A DNA stretch of 64,000 nt from Blastomussa wellsi. Taxonomy: Eukaryota; Cnidaria; Anthozoa; Scleractinia; Plerogyridae. A program made the position numbers and the translations under genes. This document shows, one piece after another, positions 41,562-53,590 of this stretch. The stretch's first letter is position 1; each line of letters starts with the position of its first letter. The DNA lies in the NCBI GenBank assembly GCA_947652115.1, contig OX393565.1:8121622-8185621 (forward strand), written 5' to 3'. Below the pieces are notes generated by a model that ran no database searches, had not been told where the DNA came from, and saw nothing but the letters and a program-made list of their open reading frames with translations.

Positions 41562-44486
41562 AGCGAATGTATGAGATTTACAGGATGGTTCGCAGAATTT
41601 AATAATATTACGAAAATATGAAAAAATACTTGCTGGATAAACGTAAATGTGTATTACCTGCTTTCTACTGTCGTTCCGATTTTGAAGAATTTCACGTTTG
41701 TTGTTTACTCTACATCTAATTGCAAAGAAAAAGTTCAACAGCTCAAATTTGGAACTCCTTCAACACCGAGGCGTTTTTCGACCAGAAAATCCAATCGCTC
41801 AGCTTCCAAATCAAGGACCATAATTTGAAGAAAGTTTGCGATCCCTTCCAGGTCCTTCAATCTTAACTGGCAAAGGGAACTCTGTATTACATTTTATTGC
41901 CCTCAACTTCCATTGTCCACACTTGTTTCCTCGAACGATTTGTACTTGTCCTAGAACTTCCGTGCGACCATGACGCCAAAAATTGTTGGACTTTTATTAA
42001 CTTGAGTGAATAAATATGTTTCCTGTAATGACATTATTCAAAGTTCAAAGATTCCCACTCTGACGGTATTTCCAGTTGTCACTCGCTAAGCGACTTGAAA
42101 AATCGCTCTTGAAGACACGGCCACTGAAGATCCTGAATTTCGAATTTTGCCGAAAAGAAGACGGATGACAGTTTGCCCTTCGCGTTTTGTATCTTCAACA
42201 CTCACGCAAAGGTCCTGAACGTCGAAGATCACCGAAAAGAAGTTCGATGACAGTTTCCCCTTCTTTTGCTCAAAGCGAAGAACCAACATAGCGCAATGCA
42301 TTCTGTTCGCCGCGCAGTACATTCCGTCAAATCTCGATTTTCGCTCTCTCGCTGGGCTCGCTCCACCGCAACTGAGTATTTTCAAAAGATTTACAAACAT
42401 CTTTATTTTTTGATATATTTTTCAAACTATTACGAAAAAAGTTAACATCGCCTTGAATATTTTCGAAAATGAGCTGCATGCAGCTGTTTAATCTGGTCCT
42501 TTAATCTTTCCGTATATCATAAATGTTTTATACGCCATTGCATGCTCAGCTAATAAAGGAATCTTTGAAGGTCATTAGCGAGTGTCCATGCAACAGCAAT
42601 AAAATAATTAAATATATAATTTATTTTTGCAGTAGATATCGAATATCATCATTTCTTGGCACAGCTTTTCTTGCTAAAAGGTCTTTTTCGGGCATTATTG
42701 CAACTTAAGTTTGCAAAGCTCAGTCTGAAAAGTTAGTTTACAATACACTCTCGATTGGTTCGTTATGGACTAAGATATGTCCCTGGAAATCTGAGAAGTC
42801 CTAAGTCATTACTTTCAAGCTGCAAGGCTTGCTTAAAATTAATAATGGTCTTTGTTTCAAAGTCAAGCATGTGCTGCAATTAGTGAGCTGAAACGTTTCA
42901 AATTAATTGTTGTTTGTTTTAAAATTAAACGGAGTCCACACATCTCAAAACGTTTTTCCCGAAGAATTTGAATTTGACAAGTTAGTAATTATTATCAGGT
43001 TCATTCAACGCGCATTGCAGTGAAACTTTTTAAAAGTATTTTTCCTTGCGATAAACACACTAGCTTGTGATTGTGGGTTGGTTAGTTAAAAATTATTTTA
43101 ATTGGTCGAATATTCCTTAAACTTCGTATCTTGAATTATTAGTAAACGAAGCTCGATGAAAACTATTGCATCAGGTGATAAATTCAAGCCAACACGAGCC
43201 GGTGATAATTTAGTGGTGATCTGTAATATGTAATGCAGTAGCCGGGTATAGTAGTAATACATGACGAAGCAGTACTAAATGGGTGTATGTTGTAAACCAA
43301 TAGTAACGACAGTAGTGTGCTTGCTTCCATTCTTTTTCTTTGTAAAGCCTGCTGCCGATTGCGGTTTCTTTTGATCCATTAGGGAGTAAAAAATTTTCAC
43401 ATTGAGTCTTTTAAAACACAATAGACTAAACTGGTGCAATTAGAAACGTTTCATCGGCGAAGGTCAATTATGACAGTGATTGGAGGCTTTCATCGGCTCC
43501 CTGATTTGAGTTGATAGTTTAAATACATAAATGTTATTTCGTCTGCTACATACTACTCATTCTGGCTAGTTATAAAATGGCCTTCTGTTTTCACGGACAA
43601 AGTGACTATCAGCAGAAGCCGTCACTCTACTCGCTTTCGTTAACAGATTCACATGGCAGGTACTGTTAGGCGTAAACAATCCGTGAACTTTCAAGGAAAC
43701 TCTTATGCGTCGCTCAATTCTTCGAGCAACCCCCGGAACAAGTCCAACCCTTTCGGCCCGGGGGTGGGGGGTTGTTTTAAGCGGTCTCGTCCATGGTGGG
43801 AGTGGGACAAATCTAAAGTAATTTCTCGATGTTCTTCCTAGTACGTCACCATCATATCGGTAGACACGATTGTACCGTACCACACGAAGGAGACTGCCTA
43901 TTACCAGGGAAAACCTGTAAAAATTGTAGCCGTCTAGTTAGAGAAGAATATTTTTTTATAATTTAAATATGCTTTTGAAGCTTGTTTACTTTCCCTTTAT
44001 TGTTCTGTTCGCTTGTTACAAGCTCCTTTCTTTCCTATTCTTTCGAGGAAGTGGCGAGACGTACGGGTTAGATATTTTTCTTCAGTTTTCTTTATGACAT
44101 GTAGTCTTCATGATTTGTTATGCTATATATGTAGTCTCTGATTCATGATATATATACAGTCTAGAAAAGCTTTCAAATTCGTGAGTAGCCGTGCAACAAA
44201 TGCAAGTCGGCCCTTATAACTTTATTAAGGACGAATTCGCGATAACAAGTGGCCAAGTCGTGAGAAGCGAGGGACTTCGCAGTAGCTTTCAGAAAAGTTT
44301 AGGTCTACAAAAAACGTCTTATTTTGCTAATTTTACAGAAATAAGTATTTTTATCTTGGTTTTGTACACATAATGATGCACTTGTGGTCGACGAGGAGTC
44401 CCGTGGGTGGGGAATTGTCTTTTTCCGTGTCCCTGGGGGTGGGGAATAGACCGCAAAATAAGTCAAGTCGTCCTAAACAGGGGAAT
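41562..44486. other. Intergenic, no supported gene
   Basis: About 2.9 kb of mostly AT-rich DNA. Seen in it: an imperfect 82-bp tandem repeat at about 42127-42260 (GATGACAGTTTGCCCTTC / GATGACAGTTTCCCCTTC), a locally GC-richer patch 43560-43880, and a G-rich patch near 44400-44450 (GGGTGGGGAAT twice). ORFs at 42086-42400 and 43566-43883 (minus) have no recognisable motif. Confidence 0.6.
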
Positions 44487-44965
44487 ACTTGATTGACAGT
44501 TTGACTGACAGGCCGGCCTAAGGTTACGCATGCCCCGTGTCTCGTTTGTGGCTAATTTGCATTTCTACCGATCAATGCTTTTCAATGGGCGCGTTTCTGT
44601 AATGGACTTTCACTTTTTGTGTCCCCTTATAAGCATGACATTTTCCCCGGCTATATGACACTTTAATAAAGTTTCTATCTATCTATGTTATTTTCAACTG
44701 ATTGGATGACTGATCGATTCGTTTATTCATTGGCTAATTGACTGGCAGACGGCTGACTAACTGGCTGACTGACTGGCTATCTGACTGACTGACTGACTGA
44801 ATCTCTCGCTATCTGATTGACTGACTGACTGAGTGACAGATTGACTGACTGAGTGGCTCTCTGACTGACTGACTGACTGACTGACTGACTGACTGACTGA
44901 CTGACTGACTGACTCTCTGGCTATCTGACTATCTGACTGACTGACTCTCTGTCCATCTGGTTGAC
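44486..44965. repeat. Dispersed repeat with CTGA microsatellite tail, copy 2
   Basis: Body matches 25932-26187 with scattered substitutions and is followed by CTGA repeats with TCTCTGGCTATCTGA interruptions. The antisense ORF over the tail (SVSQSVSQ...) is a microsatellite translation, not a gene. Confidence 0.8.
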
Positions 44966-45034
44966 TGAGGGTTGGGGAAGCGAATGCTGCCAAAATGTGA
45001 TGTATCACTAAAAGAACAAAATAGAGATTTACGC

Positions 45035-45335
45035 AAAATTAAAGTTGGCTTTAATCTTTTCAAACTTTGCGCTATGAATTAAATCTTGTTAAAGTTACTT
45101 GTTAATGTTTTAGTGCTTTTACTCAAGCTTCAGTTATGAGTGTAAAGCTGGCATAAATGTCAGCTTTAATAATAGTAAAGGTAGCGCTACGTAAAGCAAC
45201 TTAAAAAGACGATTACTCCAGTAAAGTTATCTTTTCATGCTGTGTACAATTCAATGACGAAAATTAAAGCGAAATTAATATATAAGATTGTGTAGTCCTA
45301 CTTATCTGTCAATCATAATTAAAAAGCGAGCTGTC
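45035..45335. repeat. Dispersed repeat with AAAGCTGGC words, copy 2
   Basis: Same family as 36345-36760, ending where an older CR1-like LINE fragment begins. Confidence 0.7.
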
Positions 45336-45512
45336 ATAACAAATTCCGATTTTCGTGCCCATTCTGCACCTTTATTCGCACAACTGAATATCTTAGATAT
45401 TTCCCAGGTGAATTCTCTTTATGTTGCGAAATTCATGTTTTCCTATCACCATCGTTTGTTACCGTCTGATTTTCTAAATTTGTTTCTGTCAAATAGTCAA
45501 ATTCACAATTAT
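45326..45512 (+). pseudogene. Older CR1-like LINE, left part of interrupted ORF2 C-terminus
   Basis: Encodes AVITNSDFRAHSAPLFAQLN, VAKFMFSYHHRLLP and LFLSNSQIHNY, a CR1-like ORF2 C-terminal region. The frame is cut at the target-site duplication of a younger LINE and resumes at 51437. Confidence 0.85.
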
Positions 45513-45709
45513 TTTTTTTTTTTTATTTTTTTTATTTTTTATTTTTTTTATTTAAATGTCTTTAATATCCACATTTTACACATAATTAATTAATTATATA
45601 ATTAGGTACACGTACAAAAACAAAAATATAAATATATATATTAAGATATGAAGTTTGAACAGTATTTGTAGTATAGAGAACAAATAAATAGGTAAATAAA
45701 CTAAATAAA

Positions 45710-46702
45710 TTACAAAAAGGGTGCCCAAGTCGTTTCGAATTTATTTAGAGACTTGTTTTTTATAGCTATTGTGCGCATGATATCTAACTTGTTTTTTAAA
45801 CGTAGAAGAAAGCAATCAAAGCTCAGCCTGTCATCGCAGACACTTGTTGTGAAAATGTGATATTTGGCAATGATAAGGATGTAATTGAGCACTCTCTTAT
45901 TGTTCGCATTTTGGTGCCAGCCAGATAAAATCACATTTGCAGATAGGACAATTGTTTCAGAAATTTTTTCTTCCCACCATCGCGTAAATTTTTCCCAAAA
46001 GAGGAGCGATTCGCTGCAATTGTATAACATGTGAACAAGCGATTGTTTTTCTAACTTGCACAATGAGCATATATCATCATCTACAAGGCCGGCGCGAAAT
46101 AAACTGGAGCGACATGGCAAAATATTATGTATTATTTTATACTGGAAGGCAATAAGCTTCGTTTCTTTGGTAACTGAGAAAGGAAGCAAGTAGACGTCGT
46201 GAATATTCTCTTTGGTGAATCCGTAATCTAGAATTTTGTTTTCATTTGTCGGCGGTATAAAAGTTTTTTTAAGGATATTTTTGTATGCAGTTCGAGTGCT
46301 GGGATTTGTTAATGAAATGGAAGTTTCAGGAGAAGCAGTTTGTATTGGTTCGTTTGAATTCCGGATTGACCTTTTCCACTTGTTTGGAATAGCTTTTATA
46401 AGACCGTGGTACAAGGTGAATGGTGTATCGATGTTAAATTTTTGTTTGAAGTTGGCCAAAGACAGAAACTCTCGGTTTGCATTTAGTAGGTCCTGGACCT
46501 GTACAATATCATGATGGAACCAGCTATTGTAAAATAATGATTTTTTGTCAACCAAAATGTTTTGGTTGTTCCAAATGATTTCATGTTCTGGGGGTGTTCT
46601 GCTACATGGCGTCAGTAATTTGTAATCTTGCCAGTACCTCAGTACTGAAATGGTAAAAAGTTGGGAGATTTTTAAGGTCGAGTAGTTTAGAGTCGTAATC
46701 AC
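45710..46702 (-). pseudogene. LINE ORF2 C-terminal region with Cys/His knuckle
   Basis: Continues the RT ORF in another frame (SVLRYWQDYKLL). Contains CSLCKLEKQSLVHMLYNC (CxxC...H....C), the conserved knuckle of L1/Tx1-type ORF2, and ends at a stop close to the T-rich tail. Confidence 0.85.
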
Positions 46703-47960
46703 AATTTGTTAAAAAGGACAGACCGCCATATTGAACTAAAGCTTGCTCCGGAATTATTTTCCAAGAGGCGTCACCTTCATCTTTTATTCTTTTGATCCAG
46801 GCTATTTTCAAAGCCTTTTCCATAATTTCAAAATCCATCATTTTCAGTCCGCCGTGTTTCCTTTCGGCAATTATTGTTTTCTTCTTTATTTTTGCAGGTT
46901 TGCCTTCCCAAATGAAGTTAAAAGTGAGTTTATTGATTCTCTCCACCAAGAGTGGGGGGATAGGGAGCACGGACGTACTATAAATAATTTTAGATAAGCC
47001 CAGGGACTTGACAATTTTTATTCTTCCGATCAAAGTGAGATTTCGTCGCCTCCACGCGTTTAGAACTTTTTCTATGTTTTTTATCTTTTCCTCAAAATTT
47101 AGCCTGTTCGCGTGTTGTTCATCATAAGAGAAATGTACACCGAGGGCCTGCACAGGCTCTTTTGGCCATTTAAAATTGTATGGGGTTTCTCGGCAGTTTC
47201 TCCAAGAACCTAGCCACAAGGCCTCGGTTTTAGAGATATTAATTTCCAGTCCACAGTTTGTTTTGAATTCCTCTAAAAGTTTCAATAATTGAGTTACTGA
47301 CTCACAGTCACGAACAAAAATCGTGGTGTCATCAGCGTACTGCGTGATTTTAATTTCTTTTTGGCCAACGTTTATGCCGTTGATAGTGCTATCATTTTTT
47401 ACGGCCCTGGCAAAAAGCTCAATTCCAATCACGAACAGGAGACCCGATAACGGGCAACCTTGTCTTACTCCCCGTTGAAGGGGAAAAAATTCCGACGCGT
47501 GGCCGTTGTTTAAAACACAGCTAGAGACTTGGTGGTATAATATAGCAAACCAGTTTAACAGATCAGGACCAAAGTTAAAGAGCTTTAAAGCAGCGTTGAT
47601 GTAATTCCATTCGATTGTGTCAAAAGCCTTTCGAAAATCCAGAAAAATTGCGATTCCTGTTTTTTCCATGGTTTTTGTGTAAAACATAATATCTTGTATT
47701 AGCCTGATGTTTTCGCCAATAAAGCGGCCTTTAATGTAGCCAGTTTGGTCATGGTTTATTATTTTGGGGAGTATTTTCTCTAATCTCTTTGCAATTGCCT
47801 TAGTAAGAATCTTATAGTCAAGGTTGAGTAATGAAATTGGTCTACGGTTTTCCAAAAGTGTCTTATCCTTGTCTTTTTTCGGAATAAGCGAGATTATTCC
47901 ACGCCTCTGACTAATAGAAAGGATTCCTTTTTGGAAAGCGTAATTGAAACTGGAAGTCAT
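46602..47960 (-). pseudogene. LINE ORF2 reverse transcriptase
   Basis: The ORF carries all core RT blocks: IISLIPKKDKDK, NRRPISLLNLDYKILTKAIA, DQTGYIKGRFIGENIR, GIAIFLDFRKAFDTIEWNY, LQRGVRQGCPLSGLLFVIGI and QYADDTTIFV with the catalytic YADD (about residue 208). The true domain starts upstream of the first ATG, around 48040. A second frameshift near 46650-46680 separates it from the C-terminal ORF. Confidence 0.92.
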
Positions 47961-48030
47961 GTCCGCTTTTAGCTCTGGCCAGAAGAATTTATAAAATTCA
48001 CTTGTAAACCCGTCTGTTCCGGGAGATTTG

Positions 48031-49488
48031 TTATTCTTGAAATTTTTTTATTGCATTTAGGCCCTCATCTTCAGAGAGAAGACCTTCACATGATTCCATT
48101 TCTTCTTGTGTTAGTGGTGTAATATTTTGTGGCTTGAAAAAAGGCGATTCAAGGAAGGTGTCATTGTCTATGTTTTGGGATTTGTAAAGTGATTCGTAAA
48201 AGCGTTTCTCTTCTTCTAATATGGCAAATTGGTCATTAACATACTTATTGTCACCAATTTTCAGCTTTGTTACAGTTTTTCTGATATGGTTCCGCTTTTC
48301 AAGGTTGAAAAAGTACCTGGTGTTACGTTCACCATGCTCGTGCCATCGTGCTTTACTTCTGAGAATTGCACCTTTTGTCCTTTGGTGCATTATCTCTTTT
48401 AGGCGCAAATTAGTGGCGTAAAGCTCGTTTAAAATTCTTTTGTCACTCGGGTTTTTTTCCGAGTCCTGCGAAAGTTTGTTTGCCTTCTTTTGCAGCAACA
48501 ATTCCTCTCTTTCGCGTTTCTTCATTTTAATTTTGGAGTATTTGATCGTAAAGCCACGGATTTCCATCTTAATTAAATCCCATTTTAACCCAAGATCCTC
48601 GACATTGGCGTATTTTTCCTTATATTCACGTATATTTTCACGTAGCTTGTTCACATAACGAGAGTCTTCTAAAAGAGAGCTGTTAAATTTCCAGAAGCCT
48701 GGGCCTTTATCCTGCTTTAGATCCTCTGATTTGAGATGCAAAAAGATTGCGGAATGGTCGGTTTCGGGTGCATTCAATATTTTACAGGATGTGGTCAGGT
48801 CGCCAAGATCTTTGGAGATAAGAAAGAAGTCAAGGCGACATTGAATTTTGAGGGATTTGTTTCTCCAAGTAAAGCGTATTGTCTCGGGATTTAGATTTCG
48901 CCAGATATCGAATAAGTTATAAAGATTCATAATTTCTTCGATTTTCTTGATCACGAGAATTTTTTTTGAAACTGGATTTCCACCTTGCTTGTCCTTATCT
49001 TGTAGAGCGCAGTTAAAATCTCCGCCTATTATAATGTGTTCCTGAGCAAATTCCTGAAGAATATGTTGGAGGTCATTAAAGAAGACCAGCTGTTGATTGA
49101 GATCATTGGGGGCGTAAATGTTTACAAGAACTACGTGCGAATCGTTAACCATTGCGTCTAAGATGATATGTCTACCATTATTGTCAGAAATTACTTTTTC
49201 TATTTTGAAATCTACTTTTGGATTGACAAGAATCATGACACCTTTGCTGTGAGAGGAGCCATGACTGAAAAAGACTTTACCGCCCCATTCAGCTTCCCAA
49301 GTTTTGGCGCAATCTTTAGAACTATAGGTTTCTTGTAGGAATGTGAAATGGTTGTTTTGATTATGCAGCCACCTAAAAATGGAGCGTCGTTTAATCGATT
49401 TGTTTAGACCTCTAACATTTAGAGATTCGCATTTAATATTTGCGTTCTGTAGCGGGCTCATTATGCGTGTACATACAATATGTAACAC
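48031..49488 (-). pseudogene. LINE ORF2 endonuclease region, downstream duplicate joined to RT
   Basis: 485 codons with the same endonuclease blocks, continuing past FYESLYKSQN into the RT-adjacent linker. The frame ends KKFQE, stop, where one extra base in an A/T run (about 48043-48052) shifts it; the alternative frame reads NNKSPGTDGFTSEFYKFFWP into the RT ORF. Confidence 0.88.
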
Positions 49489-50888
49489 TCAAGGGACTGC
49501 ATTGGGCTAGGATTTTGAAAGCTTTCATTAATTCTCAATGTAAAGTGATTCGTAAAAGCGTTTCTCTTCTTCTAATATGGCAAATTGGTCATTAACATAC
49601 TTATTGTCACCAATTTTCAGCTTTGTTACAGTTTTTCTGATATGGTTCCGCTTTTCAAGGTTGAAAAAGTACCTGGTGTTACGTTCACCATGCTCGTGCC
49701 ATCGTGCTTTACTTCTGAGAATTGCACCTTTTGTCCTTTGGTGCATTATCTCTTTTAGGCGCAAATTAGTGGCGTAAAGCTCGTTTAAAATTCTTTTGTC
49801 ACTCGGGTTTTTTTCCGAGTCCTGCAAAAGTTTGTTTGCCTTCTTTTGCAGCAACAATTCCTCTCTTTCGCGTTTCTTCATTTTAATTTTGGAGTATTTG
49901 ATCGTAAAGCCACGGATTTCCATCTTAATTAAATCCCATTTTAACCCAAGATCCTCGACATTGGCGTATTTTTCCTTATATTCACGTATATTTTCACGTA
50001 GCTTGTTCACATAACGAGAGTCTTCTAAAAGAGAGCTGTTAAATTTCCAAAAGCCTGGGCCTTTATCCTGCTTTAGATCCTCTGATTTGAGATGCAAAAA
50101 GATTGCGGAATGGTCGGTTTCGGGTGCATTCAATATTTTACAGGATGTGGTCAGGTCGCCAAGATCTTTGGAGATAAGAAAGAAGTCAAGGTGACATTGA
50201 ATTTTGAGGGATTTGTTTCTCCAAGTAAAGCGTATTGTCTCGGGATTTAGATTTCGCCAGATATCGAATAAGTTATAAAGATTCATAATTTCTTCGATTT
50301 TCTTGATCACGAGAATTTTTTTTGAAACTGGATTTCCACCTTGCTTGTCCTTATCTTGTAGAGCGCAGTTAAAATCTCCGCCTATTATAATGTGTTCCTG
50401 AGCAAATTCCTGAAGAATATGTTGGAGGTCATTAAAGAAGACCAGCTGTTGATTGAGATCATTGGGGGCGTAAATGTTTACAAGAACTACGTGCGAATCG
50501 TTAACCATTGCGTCTAAGATGATATGTCTACCATTATTGTCAGAAATTACTTTTTCTATTTTGAAATCTACTTTTGGATTGACAAGAATCATGACACCTT
50601 TGCTGTGAGAGGAGCCATGACTGAAAAAGACTTTACCGCCCCATTCAGCTTCCCAAGTTTTGGCGCAATCTTTAGAACTATAGGTTTCTTGTAGGAATGT
50701 GAAATGGTTGTTTTGATTATGCAGCCACCTAAAAATGGAGCGTCGTTTAATCGATTTGTTTAGACCTCTAACATTTAGAGATTCGCATTTAATATTTGCG
50801 TTCTGTAGCGGGCTCATTATGCGTGTACATACAATATGTAACACTCAAGGGACTGCATTGGGCTAGGATTTTGAAAGCTTTCATTAAT
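48183..50888. repeat. Internal tandem duplication of the LINE (1,350-bp units)
   Basis: 48183-49532 and 49539-50888 are near-identical, offset 1356, separated by the six bases TCTCAA. The duplicated part covers the ORF1-ORF2 junction side and the endonuclease. Confidence 0.92.
49528..50844 (-). pseudogene. LINE ORF2 endonuclease region, upstream duplicate
   Basis: 438 codons beginning MLHIVCTRIMSPLQNANIKC, with ESLNVRGLNKSIKRR, FLQETYSS, IIIGGDFNCAL, RLDFFLIS-equivalent (CHLDFFLIS here) and TDHSAIF: the APE-type endonuclease blocks. It breaks after FYESLY at the junction of a 1,350-base tandem duplication and is almost identical to the next copy; I noticed changes R/H and S/L. Confidence 0.85.
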
Positions 50889-51218
50889 CAAAAGCTCGGA
50901 TGTGTGATTCACAGAGCCTGCATATTTAATGGTGTGAACAAATATGAAACAAAGATCAAAAAGACAGCATTTTGGGCAAGAAAAAAAAACAACAAACCTA
51001 AACAGTAAAGAAAAATACAAAAAACATGCAAAAACAACATACACGCAAATAATCTAAAACGGGCTCAAAAAGGCCCTAAACGCACCGTTGCCGATTTAGG
51101 TTAGCGTTTTTTGACTGGATGCTAAACACGCAATTTCAGACTATACGTGTAACTTCTTATTCTACGTTAGGAATAGGATGGATATAATGTCAATTGATAT
51201 AAAGTCTCCTTTACCTTG

Positions 51219-51436
51219 TTACATGTATTTTGTCATTTCGCCTTTTAACTTTTTCAAGTCTTCCTCGCCAACGGTCTTTTGCCTGCCTTCTTCGTCGATA
51301 TACTTTAAGCCGGTAGCAGGATAGACAATAAAAACTTTCCTGTCGTCACCTAACTTCTTTTGGAGGTGTTTCTTGTAGGGCAGAAGCTTCTTTCGTCGCT
51401 CTTGTGTTTTCTTCGCAAAGTCTGCGCCGAAAAATG
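51219..51436 (-). pseudogene. LINE ORF1 C-terminal fragment
   Basis: Open from the 5' end of the element: FGADFAKKTQERRKKLLPY, then FIVYPATGLKYIDEEG, ending TKYM and TAA at 51221-51219. Matches the C-terminal domain pattern of L1-type ORF1 proteins (FGxDFxxxTxxxRxxL ... yPaxLxi). It shows the truncation point lies inside ORF1. Confidence 0.75.
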
Positions 51437-51850
51437 AAATTCACAATTATGATACCAGAGCTTCAGCACAACTTCGGCCTGACGCTTGTCGAACAAATAT
51501 CAAGCGATTCACCATACTTTACCAAGGGCCAAAAAATGGAATGCTTTGCCATCTTCGGTTACCGTCTCTCCCAGTTTATCTTCTTTAAAAAAAAAAGTTT
51601 CTTCATTTTTTCAAAAATTAAAATATGCAAAAATAAAACAAATAACCTACTTGTCAAGTAATCCATTATGTCTGAATTTGTTATGTATCAACGAGGGGAC
51701 CTCTTAGTATAGGCCCTGAGGTTTTTTGAGGTATCCTCGCCACTTATTTCTCTTATCTTTTGTTTTGTTATTTCTTTTAAATTAAGTGATGTAAATAGTA
51801 TTAATATGTCCTGTAAAAAGGAAAATGCACAGACGTCCCAGTTTTTATCA
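51437..51850 (+). pseudogene. Older CR1-like LINE, right part and 3' end
   Basis: After the repeated AAATTCACAATTAT the frame reads HNYDTRASAQLRPDACRTN, then a shift and KWNALPSSVTVSPSLS, FKKKVSSFFQKLKYAK. It is followed by a 3' UTR with a short hairpin-like GAGG...CCTC region. Confidence 0.85.
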
Positions 51851-51859
51851 GTTTATTCC

Positions 51860-53590
51860 CTACCCGAAAAATGAAATTTGACATCTTTCACAAGTTCGAA
51901 TGCCCGAGTTTTGCACGAGAGAAAGGATATTGAGTTCAGACTGAATTGATCGGTATGTTACTTTACACCCCCACCCCCACCCCCGCGTCCTCCCCTCTAT
52001 TTTTACATTTGTCTTTTTTTGCGCCACCGAACTAACTTATATTACAGCTTGCAAAAGGTAATGCGCAACTCGCAACTCAACAACTCCACAACTCGCAACT
52101 CCACAGCTCGCAAAATACCCGTTAACATATTTCAATTCACTTGATTCAATTCAATGTTTATTCACCACATATTCTCACTGTCAAAATAACCACGGATTTA
52201 GCCTGCGCGCAACGTCGGTATCCTTGTAACACCTCAGGGTTTAAGAGACAATGCTATTCGAGTCCGCAGGAAACTCATTTGCTTATTTAAGCAAACCTCT
52301 TGTTTTCGGTCTCTTTCGCCACGTTACGCCGTTCTGGTCCGTTCTTGCCCCTCCCACCTCCCCTTCGGCGACGAGTGCATCTTTCCCCTATCTCTGTCTT
52401 ACGACCCTTGCCTTTGCAAAATCTCGCCTCCCATAACTTAGTATCGCAAAGGCAGTCTGTGGTTGTATTGACAGTGAAAATGGTAGACTATCGCTTTTGT
52501 TTTTGATCGCTAACCTTAATTATTCAGCTGAAATTAACCACGAACACAAATTTCCTTTTCTGGTGTATAATAGCTGCTTCCACCGATCGACAAAACTATT
52601 GCATAACAGTGAAAGGCTATGAAGAAACCTTGACGATTTGACATTGGTACGCTCGTTATTATCACACACAATTTTTGGCCATGGAGTGATCACGCTGAAA
52701 CCCATTCTCGTCCCAATAGCCCTATTCGTTTCTCTTAGCCGGCGGATGGCTCTGGAGACAGGATTTCCAGTGTAATTAATGAAAATTAATGAAAAACTCA
52801 CAAATTGCAACTGCAACTTTTAAACTCCACCACTCAGCTAGAAGCTTTGATAGTTTACCTGGTTTTTGCTTTCTTGTGTTCAATTTGAACTAATTTTTGC
52901 TCTTCACGCTCACGTTAAACTAAAGGAACCCACGCAAGTTTAAATGCCAATCCACAGGTAATTTTTGCAGGATGAAGAACGAAATTCTTGATTTACCTTG
53001 AAAACAGCCAACAGTAAGAATAGAAATTGCAGCTTATTAAGTAGCCGCCAATCTGGTTGCTGATATGAATTGTGTTTTTTTTTCTCTCTAGAACTGTTAC
53101 GATTAGCATAACGTTTACTTTCCGATACTTTATTCTTTAAAACATCAAAGAGCCAATGAAAGGCGACTGAAAGACACTCAAATTACAGTGTGGGGATCCA
53201 CACGCCCATAGCCATATACATGTAGTAAGGCAGGAAAAAGTTGAAGCACGGACTTATACCTGTAGTTATGCCTAAATTTCACTGTATTTTTACTGGCAGG
53301 CTTGGGCGGCCTTAACAAGCAATCGATTTGTTGATTCTGACTGGTCAATGGTGTACAAATACTCTGACTTTCAATCAATGGTTTCGCCTTTTCTAGTTCT
53401 TAAAGGGACACTGCTAGGCCTGATTATCAAAATTTTTATGTTTTTATGTCCATATTATTGCGCCAAATTCCACCAAATACACGAATAAATTTGATAAAAA
53501 CATTCCACGGAACAAGATAGAACAGGTATGTTGGGACAGGATGTCCAAAATGGCTCAGTGAAATCAATGTGGCGATGAATCTGAATCATA
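51860..53590. other. Intergenic, repeat-derived
   Basis: Contains a C-rich run at 51965-51985 (CACCCCCACCCCCACCCCC), an inverted copy of the 36.7-kb repeat end at 52060-52130, and from about 52830 to 53175 a dispersed repeat shared with 63170-63520 (GCTTATTAAGTAGCCGCCAA / TTTATCAAGAAGCCGTCAA). No credible gene. Confidence 0.6.
52830..53175. repeat. Dispersed repeat, copy 1 (partner 63170-63520)
   Basis: Diverged but collinear with 63170-63520: TAGTTTACCTGGTTTTT, AATCCACAGGTAATTTTTG, GATATGAATTGTG, TCTCTAGAACTGTTACGAT and TTTATTCTTTAAAA occur in the same order. Confidence 0.75.

Larger units (their letters stand above)
36830..41562. repeat. Dispersed duplication, region A
   Basis: Shares long diverged homology with 53590-56545. 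The direct match begins at CAGTTTTTCTAAAACGGGTGC (38280, partner 54147) and ends near 41562 (partner 56540). The part left of 38275 matches region B in inverted orientation. Region A additionally holds the LINE at 36948-37895, the element at 38684-38965, two MITEs, and about 370 bases near 39710-40080 absent from B. Confidence 0.85.
45513..51436 (-). mobile_element. L1/Tx1-like LINE, 5'-truncated, about 5.9 kb, with 14-bp TSD
   Basis: Flanked by a perfect AAATTCACAATTAT at 45499-45512 and 51437-51450. The left end is T-rich (poly(A) tail on the coding strand). Going leftward: ORF1 C-terminus, a 375-base gap, endonuclease (two tandem copies), reverse transcriptase, and C-terminal zinc-knuckle region. 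Two frameshifts in ORF2 plus the 5' truncation make it inactive, but the intact TSD and tail show it is young. It splits the ORF of an older LINE. Confidence 0.92.

Noticed and set aside
42086..42400. 104-codon minus ORF in a GC-richer patch
   Set aside because: It crosses an imperfect 82-bp tandem repeat and shows no domain; probably repeat DNA.
43566..43883. 105-codon minus ORF, Pro/Arg-rich
   Set aside because: No recognisable motif and no splice context; likely chance in a GC-richer patch.
44757..45008. ORF of SVSQ repeats
   Set aside because: Direct translation of the CTGA microsatellite.
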